NCBI GenBank assembly: GCA_035547915.1
Contig: DASZTS010000029.1
Span: forward strand, 62,001 to 126,000
Length of the DNA: 64,000 nucleotides
Reading direction: 5' to 3'
Source of the DNA: DASSFG01 sp035547915
Lineage (GTDB): Bacteria; Planctomycetota; Planctomycetia; Pirellulales; JAICIG01
The position numbers and the translations under genes were made by a program. A model generated the notes under the pieces. The model searched no databases. It was not told the origin of the DNA and saw only the letters and a program-made list of their open reading frames with translations. This document shows positions 37,062 through 45,871 of this stretch, in pieces; position 1 is the first letter of the stretch, and each line of letters begins with the position of its first letter.

Positions 37062-37331
37062 ACCGTCGCTCCCAAGAGTCACCCACAGGCCGGTGCTACG
37101 GCGCACACGGCTTCGCACCTCGGCGGTTGCCCATCATGGCTCGACGGTTTCTCCGCCGACGGTTTCTTTACTTTTTTCTCGAAGGTCGGCAAAAACCGAT
37201 CGGGCTGCCTCGGATAGGCCCTTCCCCCTCTCGTCGAGGGTTCAATCGCTAGCTGATGACACCCTTGCGCGTTTCCTGACCTAGCCTAAATTTGTCGAAA
37301 GTTGTCTTTTTTCACCAGGAAGATCGTCCAC

Positions 37332-39809
37332 ATGGGGCAGCCTCGCCGTTCGTTCAAAGGGTTCTTTTTCCGCGGTAACAGCAACTCCCAGAGTCCGCGG
37401 CGGAACCGCCTGCGGCGCGCCACGCTCGAGGCGCTTGAAGGCCGCGATATGCCGGCCACGCTGACCGTCAATTCGCTCTCCGACGCCGTCTCGCCCCCGG
37501 CTGGTGACGTGACCTTGCGACAAGCGATCATCGCGTCGGAGACCGGCGGTACCACGGCGCTCGGACAGACAGGCACCGGCAACGACACCATCGTCTTCGC
37601 GGCCGGGTTGAGCGGTACCATCGATCTGAGCCAGGTGGGCGACACGTCGCTCGGCCCCAGCGCTCTCATCATCGACAATAACGACCAACTCACCATCGAC
37701 GGCGGCTCGAGCGGTATCACCATCGAGCGCGATTCTTCGGTCGCGAACCTGCGGCTTTTCAACGTGGCGGCGGGCGCCAGCCTGACACTCGAATCTCTGA
37801 CGTTGGCCAACGGTCAGGCGACGGGAGCGGATGGCGGCGATACCGGCTACGCGAGCGGCCAGGGTGGCGGCGGCGCGGGACTGGGTGGTGCCGTATTCAA
37901 CGAAGGAACGCTGAACCTGGTGCAGGACACACTCACGGGCAACGGGGCCCAGGGGGGAGCCGGCGGTACTGTCCCGAGCGCGGGAATTGCTGGCGGCGCT
38001 GCCGGCGGCGGGCCCAACGGTGGTGCGGGCGGAGCGTTTGGATCTCCGGTTGGACAGAGCGGCACCGCAGGTGGGTTCGCCAGCGGCGGCGGCGGCGGCG
38101 GTCCAGGCGAGGGCTTGGGGATTCCGCCAACTTCCGGTTTCGGCGGCGACGGCGGAGCGGGCGGATTTGGCGGTGGTGGCGGCGGCGCTGGGCCCGCAGT
38201 GGGAGGTCCCGGCGTGGATGGAATTGGCGGCGCGGGCGGATTCGGTGGTGGCGCGGGCGGCGGAGGGAGCTTCGGCGATTCGGGCGGCGGCGGCGCGGGC
38301 ATGGGTGGCGCCGTATTCAACGAGGCCGGCACCGTAAGCGTGACCAACTGCACATTTTATGCAAACACCGCGACGGGTGGCGCTGCCGGCGGCAGCGATT
38401 CCGAGGCTGGCGAAGGACTCGGCGGTGCCCTCTTCAACCATAACGGCACCGTCACGGTGTTGAGCACTACCATTTCTGGCAACTCGGCGGACTTCGACGG
38501 CGGCGGCATTTACAATCTGGGTGACGGTGCTACCGCGACACTCGCCGTCTCCAACACGATTCTTTTTGGCGACACGAGTGCCAATACGGCCGACCTGACT
38601 GCCGAAATCAGCGGTGCGGGTGGCAGCACGAACACGACCAGCGGCGTTGGCGACCTGATCGGTTCGGCCATGGGCTTCGTGGGGACGGTCGTCAGCAGCA
38701 CCGACCCTGGGCTGGGTTCCTTGGCCAGCAACGGTGGGCCGACGCAAACGATGGCCATTGCCGCCGGCAGTTCGGCCGCGGGGGTGGGCAACGTCGCGGC
38801 GGCCACCGGCCTGACCACCGACCAACGCGGCGCGCCGCGCATCACCGACGGCAGCGTCGATATCGGAGCGTTTCAGATCGACCCGGCACCCACCGCGAGT
38901 GCGGGTGGGCCGTATCAGATCTATGTCGGCGGCTCACTGCAACTCAATGCCGTGGCCACCGGCAATTCGCTCACCTACAGTTGGGACATCAACGGTGACG
39001 GCACCTTCGGCGACGCCACGGGCGCGAGCCCCACGCTCACGTGGAGCCAGCTGAACGCGCTGGGCATCACGGGCCCCTTCACTACCGCCAATCTCGCTGT
39101 CGAGGTGAGCGATGGCTTCAATGCGCCGGTCACCTCGGCGCCAACCACGCTAGGGGTTTCGTCGGCGCCCGTGGTGCTCACGCCCAACGAGCGATTCGTG
39201 ACGGCGCTCTACTTGGCCCTTTTCGACCGGCATGTCGATGCGGGTGGATTGACCTTCTGGTCGAATCAGCTTGCTAACGGTGCCAGCCGCACGCAGGTCG
39301 CTCTGTGGTTGGAGGCAAGCACGGAATATCTGACCGTCGAGGTCAACGCCGCGTTCGAGCGTTACTTGCAGCGCGAGGCGGATCCTGCCGCGGTTACCAA
39401 CTTTGTAACGCTGCTCCAGCATGGTGCCACACTCGAGCAGCTCGACATCGCGATCCTCGGCTCGCAAGAGTATTTTCAGGTGCGCGGCGGAGGGACGAAT
39501 GCCGGTTTCCTGAACGCCCTGTTCGAAGACGCGCTCGGACGCGGCATCGATCCGACGAGCCAGACCTTTTTCACCAACGAGCTCGTCTCGGGCGTGTCGC
39601 GTGGGGCGATCGTCTGGGGCGTGTTGAACAGCCTCGAGTACCGGCAAGACGTGATCAACGGCATCTACCAAGAATATCTCGGTCGTGCCGCCGACCCGAC
39701 GGCGATGGCGGCTGCACTCGAAGAGCTCGATTTCGGCATGTCGCCGGCCGGGTTGATCGCCCAGACGGTCGGCTCCCTAGAATATTTCAATCGCGTGCAG
39801 GTAACGTGA
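37332..39809 (+). CDS. LEPR-type surface protein: choice-of-anchor Q, Gly-rich, PKD, DUF4214
   Basis: 825 residues from the ATG at 37332, AGGA eleven bases upstream; a TTG at 37302 is in frame. RATLEALEGRDMPA at about residues 29-42 is the variant LEPR/LEDR-type planctomycete signal. Residues ~43-165 resemble the beta-helical start of choice-of-anchor Q proteins (TLRQAIIAS). Residues ~170-340 are a Gly-rich block of GGxGG units. NGGPTQTMAIAAGSSA and QRGAPRITDGSVDIGAFQ mark the anchor-Q end. A PKD-like domain spans ~518-610 and DUF4214 modules ~612-825 (LYLALFDRHVDAGGLTFW). Surface location is inferred from the domains. Confidence 0.88.
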   Translation: MGQPRRSFKGFFFRGNSNSQSPRRNRLRRATLEALEGRDMPATLTVNSLSDAVSPPAGDVTLRQAIIASETGGTTALGQTGTGNDTIVFAAGLSGTIDLSQVGDTSLGPSALIIDNNDQLTIDGGSSGITIERDSSVANLRLFNVAAGASLTLESLTLANGQATGADGGDTGYASGQGGGGAGLGGAVFNEGTLNLVQDTLTGNGAQGGAGGTVPSAGIAGGAAGGGPNGGAGGAFGSPVGQSGTAGGFASGGGGGGPGEGLGIPPTSGFGGDGGAGGFGGGGGGAGPAVGGPGVDGIGGAGGFGGGAGGGGSFGDSGGGGAGMGGAVFNEAGTVSVTNCTFYANTATGGAAGGSDSEAGEGLGGALFNHNGTVTVLSTTISGNSADFDGGGIYNLGDGATATLAVSNTILFGDTSANTADLTAEISGAGGSTNTTSGVGDLIGSAMGFVGTVVSSTDPGLGSLASNGGPTQTMAIAAGSSAAGVGNVAAATGLTTDQRGAPRITDGSVDIGAFQIDPAPTASAGGPYQIYVGGSLQLNAVATGNSLTYSWDINGDGTFGDATGASPTLTWSQLNALGITGPFTTANLAVEVSDGFNAPVTSAPTTLGVSSAPVVLTPNERFVTALYLALFDRHVDAGGLTFWSNQLANGASRTQVALWLEASTEYLTVEVNAAFERYLQREADPAAVTNFVTLLQHGATLEQLDIAILGSQEYFQVRGGGTNAGFLNALFEDALGRGIDPTSQTFFTNELVSGVSRGAIVWGVLNSLEYRQDVINGIYQEYLGRAADPTAMAAALEELDFGMSPAGLIAQTVGSLEYFNRVQVT

Positions 39810-40395
39810 TAGCTACCACGAACGCAGTCGCTCGAGCCTCGTGACGTACAGCAACGGCTGACGGCACTCGCTGCGGATGTCGCCTCAGCGAATTCTGCGC
39901 TCGATCGAAACGTCGCCATCACACGCATCGCGCGCGCCTTGCGCCGTTCGGCAATGAGTGTCAATGCGCAGGCGCTGCGCGAGGCGCACGCCTAAGACCC
40001 GTGGTGACCTGCATTGCACTTCTCTGGTGGTATGCTCTGCGGCTCAACGCGTCGAGCGGACGCACGTTTATCAAGCAAGGACGCTCAACTGAGATTCACC
40101 AGTTCACCAAGTTCTCGCATACGGCCCAAACGCAAGCCGGAATATTCGTTCTTTAAGGATGTGTTTAGCAGGCACGCAAAAGTTGCCGAAATGCATTCGC
40201 AGGGGGATAAGAACGCCGGGTTGTTTTGGCTTTGGGCAATTCCGCACGCAACCCGCTGCGCGTCTCGCAAGACGTCCCTCCCTGAACGACGTTTTTGCAT
40301 CGAGCATTCGCCGGCATCGCCCGTTTGAGGGCTCCACGAAGCCGGTGGTTGCTTTTCAGCTTCTCCAGCTCACCGAATCCACCGGATCATCGCTT
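39810..40395. other. long non-coding leader before the third LEPR gene
   Basis: 586 bases without a supported gene. The open stretch at 39812-39995 lacks a start codon. The 40150-40330 part is less GC-rich and has a short GGCA/TGCC hairpin near 40171. It may be a long 5' leader or hold a small RNA. I could not assign a riboswitch class. Confidence 0.4.
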
Positions 40396-43164
40396 ATGGA
40401 TTTTCCCGCCGGCATCGACATCGTGCGCGCCTCGAAGACTTCGGCCAAGCGACGCAGCTCTGGGCGAACATCTTTTCGTCATCGTGTGCGGCGCGATACC
40501 GAGTTGCTCGAAGGGCGAACGCTCCTCTCGGCCGTGAGTTGGAACGTACTCTCGGATACGACCGGTTCGTCGCCCGGCGATCCCTACAGTCTGCGCGGGG
40601 TCGCCCTCTCCAACGACGGCTCGAACCTCTATGCCGGCTACATCCATTCGTCGGGGATCGACGAGATCTCCACGACCAACTCGGCCGTGGGCGCCAGCGT
40701 CTCCACTCCCGATGAGCAGCCCAAGGGGCTCGCCACCGACGACCGCGGTAACGTCTATGCGACGTTGAATACGGGGAGCGCGGCGACCAGCCAACCTTGG
40801 ATGATTTACAGCAGCGACCTCGTTCCGGTCTCCGGGACGAACTTCATGTCGGCCACAACCGACCCCAAACAGCTCTCCGGCATGGCCGTGCAAAAGCTCG
40901 ACGGGCATTATTATCTCTACATCAGCAGCAATAAGGGCGCGGGGACGATCGAGCGTTGGAACGTCGACGATCCATCGGACCCGGTTCTCGATACGAGTTG
41001 GGGCACGAACGGCATCATCGACCTGCAATCGTCGTCATTCGGCCTGGGTGCGAACAGCTACGTGAACGGCCTGGTGGTCGACACCGACGGCACGATTTAC
41101 GCCACGGGCGGCGTGAGCACGACCGACCGCGGCGACACCGTCTTCAAGATCTCGCCCAACGGGCTCTCGGTCGAAGGCACGGCCTCGGTCAGCGGCGCGA
41201 TGGACGACGCCCTCGACGGCGGACAACTCTACGTCACACAATACCTCGGCCCCGATTCCGAGATCGCTGTGCTGAATACGTCGGACCTCTCGTTGTCCGG
41301 CACGATCACCGACAGCCCGAAGGGCGCCTATGCCAACACGACGCCCGATTCGCAGGGCTACGATGCCGGCTACAGCGGCATCGCCATCAGCACGAGCGGC
41401 CAGATCTATGTGGCCGAGCAATTGTACACCGACAACAATGACGGGCTGTTCCACGATCGCGTTCTCGTCTCGTCGCCAATAGCCGCGCCGACGATCACGA
41501 GTGCCAATGCCGCGTCGTTCACTGCCGGCACATCGGGCAGTTTTACGGTCGATAGCTCGGGGAGCCCGACGGCATCGTTGAGCGAATCGGGCACCTTGCC
41601 GCCAGGCGTCAGCTTCACCGACAACGGTGACGGCACCGCCACGCTGACGGGTATTCCTGATAGCGGCAGCGGCGGCGTCTACACGATCGCGATCTCTGCT
41701 CAGAGCTATGCCGGAGTATCCACGCAGTCGTTCACTCTCTCGGTCGATCAACCGCCCGCGATCAGCAGTGCCGGCACGACCAGTTTTCAGGTGGGCTCGA
41801 CGGGAACGTTCACGGTGACCACGACGGGCACGCCGGCGGCAGCGCTCACGGAAAAGGGGACCTTGCCCAGCGGACTGACGTTCGTCGACAACGGCAACGG
41901 CACCGCTACGCTGAGCGGCAAACCGGCGGCCGGCACACAGGGAAGCTATCCCATCACGATCACGGCGAATGACGGTGTCGCTCCCAACGCCACGCAGAGC
42001 TTCACGCTCGTCGTGAATGCGGCACCGGCCATCACCAGCGCCAATGCGACGAGCTTTGCGCAAGGTTCTTCGAACTCCTTCACAGTCACGGCCACGGGTA
42101 GTCCTACCGCCACATTGAGCGCGAGCGGTACTCTGCCCACCGGGGTGACGTTCGTCGACAACGGCAACGGCACGGCTACCCTCAGTGGCACGCCGAGCGG
42201 CGCGGCGGGCAACTTCACGCTCACGATCACGGCCCACAACAGTGCTCTGCCCGATGCCACGCAGACGTTTATCCTGACCGTCGTGCCAGCCACGATTTCG
42301 TCGGAGCCGACGGGCCCCTCGAATCCGACGACGCAGAGCTTGCCGACGATCGGCTACCTCGCGGGAAATCCGGGCGATGGGTCGGCTCAGACGTTCATCC
42401 AGAATCTTTACCAAGAGCTGCTCGGACGCCAAGCAGACGGCGCCGGACTCTCCTTCTGGACGGTCTATTTGGCCGAACACTCGACGGCCTCGGCGCGGCA
42501 GCAGGTGATCACCTCGTTCTTGAACTCGGCGGAATACAAGCTGCATTGGGTGGCAGTGGTCTACGAAACCCTCTTGGGCCGGGCACCGGAGGCGGGAGGA
42601 TTGCAATACTGGGCCCAGTTGATGGGCTCGCCGGCCACGCCCGGCAGTCATGACGGCGGCGCGGACGAAAAGTCGATACTCACCGCGATCCTCGGTTCCG
42701 ACGAGTTCTATATCAGGTCTGGCAATACCGCACAGGGTTTCGTGACCGCCCTTTACAATGACCTGCTGGGTCGGTCACCGGATGCCACCGGTCTCGCCTC
42801 TTGGTCCAATGCGCTGACCGCCCAGCCCGGCAACCGCCAAGCGGTGGTGCAAGAGATTCTGGACAGCCCCGAGTTCAACCATCTGCTGCTCGACACGTTC
42901 TATCCGGCAGCGGGTGGCACGGCGAACAATCCGCTGCCGGTGCCCGGCACGGGCGTGCCGAGCGGTTCGTCGGACCTGGCCATCATCACGGGCGACGGCT
43001 GGGAGAGCTTGTACTTCCAGGGGCCGTTCGCTGGCTCTCCGCAGGCCAATGACGTGTTCTACGTGGCCCTGATGAGCGGGGCCCAATGGGACGACGTGCA
43101 ATTCGAAATGCTCAACAGCGCCCAATACTACGCCAACTCGAACCGTCCCGTGACTAGAGTGTGA
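40396..43164 (+). CDS. LEPR-type surface protein with Ig-like repeats and DUF4214
   Basis: 922 residues from the ATG at 40396. RRDTELLEGRTLLSAV (32-47) is the LEPR-xLL-type motif. Residues ~50-360 read as a propeller-like domain (LRGVALSNDGSNLYAGYI). Three ~90-residue putative Ig repeats follow at ~362-633, each with TITSANA-SF, GTLP-x-GV-x-F and a DNG-x-GTATL-x-G core. DUF4214 modules fill ~661-922 (LYQELLGRQADGAGLSFW, LYNDLLGRSPDATGLASW). Exported, surface-exposed role inferred. The frame is open upstream to 40159 without an LEPR-compatible start. Confidence 0.88.
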   Translation: MDFPAGIDIVRASKTSAKRRSSGRTSFRHRVRRDTELLEGRTLLSAVSWNVLSDTTGSSPGDPYSLRGVALSNDGSNLYAGYIHSSGIDEISTTNSAVGASVSTPDEQPKGLATDDRGNVYATLNTGSAATSQPWMIYSSDLVPVSGTNFMSATTDPKQLSGMAVQKLDGHYYLYISSNKGAGTIERWNVDDPSDPVLDTSWGTNGIIDLQSSSFGLGANSYVNGLVVDTDGTIYATGGVSTTDRGDTVFKISPNGLSVEGTASVSGAMDDALDGGQLYVTQYLGPDSEIAVLNTSDLSLSGTITDSPKGAYANTTPDSQGYDAGYSGIAISTSGQIYVAEQLYTDNNDGLFHDRVLVSSPIAAPTITSANAASFTAGTSGSFTVDSSGSPTASLSESGTLPPGVSFTDNGDGTATLTGIPDSGSGGVYTIAISAQSYAGVSTQSFTLSVDQPPAISSAGTTSFQVGSTGTFTVTTTGTPAAALTEKGTLPSGLTFVDNGNGTATLSGKPAAGTQGSYPITITANDGVAPNATQSFTLVVNAAPAITSANATSFAQGSSNSFTVTATGSPTATLSASGTLPTGVTFVDNGNGTATLSGTPSGAAGNFTLTITAHNSALPDATQTFILTVVPATISSEPTGPSNPTTQSLPTIGYLAGNPGDGSAQTFIQNLYQELLGRQADGAGLSFWTVYLAEHSTASARQQVITSFLNSAEYKLHWVAVVYETLLGRAPEAGGLQYWAQLMGSPATPGSHDGGADEKSILTAILGSDEFYIRSGNTAQGFVTALYNDLLGRSPDATGLASWSNALTAQPGNRQAVVQEILDSPEFNHLLLDTFYPAAGGTANNPLPVPGTGVPSGSSDLAIITGDGWESLYFQGPFAGSPQANDVFYVALMSGAQWDDVQFEMLNSAQYYANSNRPVTRV
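41479..42300 (+). repeat. three ~270-bp coding repeats (Ig-like)
   Basis: Repeats encode the three Ig-like units. Copies two and three share an almost identical block of about 30 bases beginning at 41878 and 42148, exactly 270 bases (90 codons) apart. This suggests recent duplication or gene conversion. Confidence 0.7.
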
Positions 43165-43199
43165 CGTAGTAGCTCTCACTTAGGCCGTGTGAAAAGTCT

Positions 43200-44174
43200 T
43201 CAGGGAGTGAGCACGATCTTCCCGGACAAAGGCGTCTTCTCTTCCACCAGGCGATGAGCTTCGGCCGCCGCCGAAAGGGGCACGACGCGATCGATGCGCA
43301 CTCGCAGCCTGCCGGCGGAGAACCAACCGTTGATCTCCGCGGCACTCGCATCCAATTCGGCCGGCGTGGCGTGCGTGACCGCGAACCCGTGCATCGTGCA
43401 ACCCTTGACATAGAACGGCCCGACGGGGAACGCTGGGCGGGCTGTCAGGCCCGACATGAGGATCAGTCGGCCGTCGCGTGCGATGCTCGCCACCGCCGCG
43501 TCGAAGTCCGGCTTACCCGACATGTCCCAGTAGATGTTCACGCCCTCCCGTGCAAAGCCCGCGAGCGCCTGAGCGACGTCGTCGGTACGGTAATTGGCAA
43601 CGGCTTCTGCACCCAACGATCGGCACCATTCGAGACCATCGGCGCTGCCGGCCGTCGCAAAGATGCGTAGCCCGCGTGCCTTGGCCAATTGAATGACGGC
43701 GGAGCCGACGCCTCCCGATCCGCCGTTCACGAAGATTGTCTCGCCTTCGACCGGCCGCGCCCGTTGTAGACCGACGCAGGCGGTCGATCCGGAATGAACG
43801 AATGCCACGGCCTCCTGAGCGTCGATGCCCGCTGGCAAGGCGTAGAGCAACGTCTCTTGAGTGACGATATATTCCGCGAACGTCCCTTGGCGGCCATCGT
43901 AACCCTGGTTGTGACACCATACCCGGTCGCCCGGCCGAAAGCGCGTAACAGCGGGGCCGAGCTCGGCCACCCTGCCGACCATGTCTCGTCCGACGATGAA
44001 CGGGAACGGCAGCGGAATCGAGAACTGTCCGGAGCGGATGTAGACGTCGATCGGATCGACCGTGACCGCATCGACCCGCACGCGGACGTCCGCCGGCCCC
44101 ATTTTCGGCACTGGCAGTTCACCGTAGCGTATCTGATCGGGTGCGCCGACTCGTTCGATGTACGCGGCCTTCAT
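43200..44174 (-). CDS. zinc-free quinone oxidoreductase / medium-chain reductase family
   Basis: 324 residues from MKAAYIERVGAPD (ATG 44174). It is an NADPH:quinone reductase-type medium-chain dehydrogenase: DAVTVDPIDVYIRSG near the N-terminus, GRDMVGRVAELG, then nucleotide motif VNGGSGGVGSAVIQLAKA. No Cys/His structural-zinc cluster is visible. It reduces quinones or enones with NADPH; true substrate unknown. A GTG at 44261 overlaps the stop of the upstream gene as GTGA, but the added 29 residues are not family-like. It ends 35 bases from the convergent LEPR gene. Confidence 0.85.
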   Translation of the reverse strand: MKAAYIERVGAPDQIRYGELPVPKMGPADVRVRVDAVTVDPIDVYIRSGQFSIPLPFPFIVGRDMVGRVAELGPAVTRFRPGDRVWCHNQGYDGRQGTFAEYIVTQETLLYALPAGIDAQEAVAFVHSGSTACVGLQRARPVEGETIFVNGGSGGVGSAVIQLAKARGLRIFATAGSADGLEWCRSLGAEAVANYRTDDVAQALAGFAREGVNIYWDMSGKPDFDAAVASIARDGRLILMSGLTARPAFPVGPFYVKGCTMHGFAVTHATPAELDASAAEINGWFSAGRLRVRIDRVVPLSAAAEAHRLVEEKTPLSGKIVLTP

Positions 44175-44257
44175 GGCCTTATCAGAACGCGTTGTCACGA
44201 CGGTCGCAATACGAAGATGGTTGGCTCGGCGGCTTGGCGATCTCTGCCCCGTATGCG

Positions 44258-45802
44258 TCACAACTGGCGCAAGAAGGCCACCAGATCGGCTTTGTCTTGC
44301 TCTTCGAGTTTGAGACCCTGCACGATGTTGAAGAACTCGACGACGTCTTCCAGCGTCAGGCAGCGACCGTCATGCAGGTAGGGCGGGCTGTCTTTGATGC
44401 CGCGCAGCGTGAAGGCTTTCATCGGGCCATCGCCGGCTTCGTCCTTCAAGAACCGCTCGAGGTGCAGGTCGTGCAGGTTGTTGTCGAGATAGAACGGCGC
44501 CGGATGGCAGACAGAACATTGTGCCTTGCCGAAGAAAAGCTTCTCGCCACGCAGCTCACTCTCGGTCGCCTTGTCTGGATCGAGCCGGCCCGTCAGCGTC
44601 AGCTTGGGCGCGGGCGGGAAATCGAGCATGTTCTGGAACTGCGCCATGTGCGTGACTTGGATGCGGTCCAGCACGTTCATCCCCTTCTTCATCGCATGGA
44701 TCGGGTCGCCGTTGAAGTAGGCCGTCCGCTGTTCGAACTCGGTAAAATCCTCGACCGACCGCAGGCTCCGCTTCGAGCCGTGGATCTGCTGGTTGAATAC
44801 GCCGCGCAGGCTCACCGTATCGAGCCGCATGCGTCGCTCTTCGGGGCGGGTGTCCGGGTTGATATGGAATTGGCCGGACGTATGGCCGTTGGTATGGCAG
44901 TCGAAACACGTCACACCGAGGCTCGGATGAAGCGTCTTGCGATCGCCCGTCGCATTGAATTCTTCCTGCGGGAAGGGAGTGACCAACAGCCGTAAGCCGT
45001 CGAGTTGAACCGCGGTCAAGAGGTCGGCGAACAGATCGTAGTAGTTGTTGATCGACACCACTTCGCCTCGCGAGACGTCGCCCAGTTCAGGGCGGTTCTG
45101 TAGGTACATGGCCGGCGGAAATTCCGGCAAGAAGGCCTCGGGCAGATCGAATTCGACGTCGTAGCGCTCCAGGCGGGGAAACATCTTGATCTGCATCGCC
45201 GGAAAGACCTGCCCGCCCAAGCCGCCGCCTTGCGCGGGATGCGGTAGCGCCTTGTAGGGGAAGATGTCTTTTTCGCGGATATCGTCGGCGTCCATACCCG
45301 CAAGTGCGTCCCAATCGACCCCCTTGGGCAACTTGGCGGTCGGACCGACCGGCAGCGGTTTGCCTCGCGTCATCTTCGCTTCGGGATCGAGCTTCGGCTC
45401 CAGGTGATAGCGGGCCTGCAAGAGTTTCTTTTGTGTGGCCATGAGCTTGGGCTTGCCCTCCACGCCCATCTTGTAGACGTCCTCGAACGTCATCCCTGGC
45501 TTCATGGCGCCGAGCGAGTCTCGATAGAAATCGAAACCGCGCATCTGCCCCTCGTCCTGCTGGTCGGACAGATCTTTGGTGGTGGGCAACGCCTTGCTCC
45601 GCCCGAAGACGTCGGACAGATCGTGCTTGGTCTTCTTCTGTTCGGGCCGTTCGATCGGCACTTCTGCCGACGTTTGCGCATCGACCACGGCATCGCGAGG
45701 CGCCTTTTTCCGTGTCGCTTGTTTATTTTCCTGTGCCTGGGCAAACAGGGCGAACGTTGACAAGACAGTCATCGAGGCGACGCAGAGAGAATTCTTGAAC
45801 AT
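44258..45802 (-). CDS. di-heme cytochrome c peroxidase-like protein
   Basis: 514 residues from the ATG at 45802 with AGGA nine bases upstream. A signal peptide (CVASMTVLSTFALFAQAQ) precedes a Lys-rich low-complexity region. Two heme motifs are visible: CFDCH at 299-303 and CSVCH at 429-433. SLGVTCFDCHTNGHTSGQFH, AQCSVCHPAPFYLD and the closing LEDVVEFFN are the MauG/CcpA pattern, though the ~290-residue N-terminal half is longer than in classical peroxidases. Periplasmic electron transfer or H2O2 reduction is expected. It lies 69 bases downstream of glgB; a shared transcript is possible. Confidence 0.85.
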   Translation of the reverse strand: MFKNSLCVASMTVLSTFALFAQAQENKQATRKKAPRDAVVDAQTSAEVPIERPEQKKTKHDLSDVFGRSKALPTTKDLSDQQDEGQMRGFDFYRDSLGAMKPGMTFEDVYKMGVEGKPKLMATQKKLLQARYHLEPKLDPEAKMTRGKPLPVGPTAKLPKGVDWDALAGMDADDIREKDIFPYKALPHPAQGGGLGGQVFPAMQIKMFPRLERYDVEFDLPEAFLPEFPPAMYLQNRPELGDVSRGEVVSINNYYDLFADLLTAVQLDGLRLLVTPFPQEEFNATGDRKTLHPSLGVTCFDCHTNGHTSGQFHINPDTRPEERRMRLDTVSLRGVFNQQIHGSKRSLRSVEDFTEFEQRTAYFNGDPIHAMKKGMNVLDRIQVTHMAQFQNMLDFPPAPKLTLTGRLDPDKATESELRGEKLFFGKAQCSVCHPAPFYLDNNLHDLHLERFLKDEAGDGPMKAFTLRGIKDSPPYLHDGRCLTLEDVVEFFNIVQGLKLEEQDKADLVAFLRQL

Positions 45803-45871
45803 ACCGCACGTTCCTTTCACTGAGTTCTATCGAGGCGTGTGGGCGGTGGGCCGCGACACTTAGACCAAGCG

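Noticed and set aside
39812..39995. 60-codon open stretch after the second LEPR gene
   Set aside because: No start codon in frame after the preceding stop; no homology recognised.
40150..40330. Possible c-di-GMP-type riboswitch
   Set aside because: Some GCAAAAG and GAAA-like fragments occur, but the stems and the order of conserved bases do not fit the class.
41035..42651. Minus-strand frame of 538 codons inside the third LEPR gene
   Set aside because: Arg-rich, repetitive antisense of Ig-like repeats; no start context.
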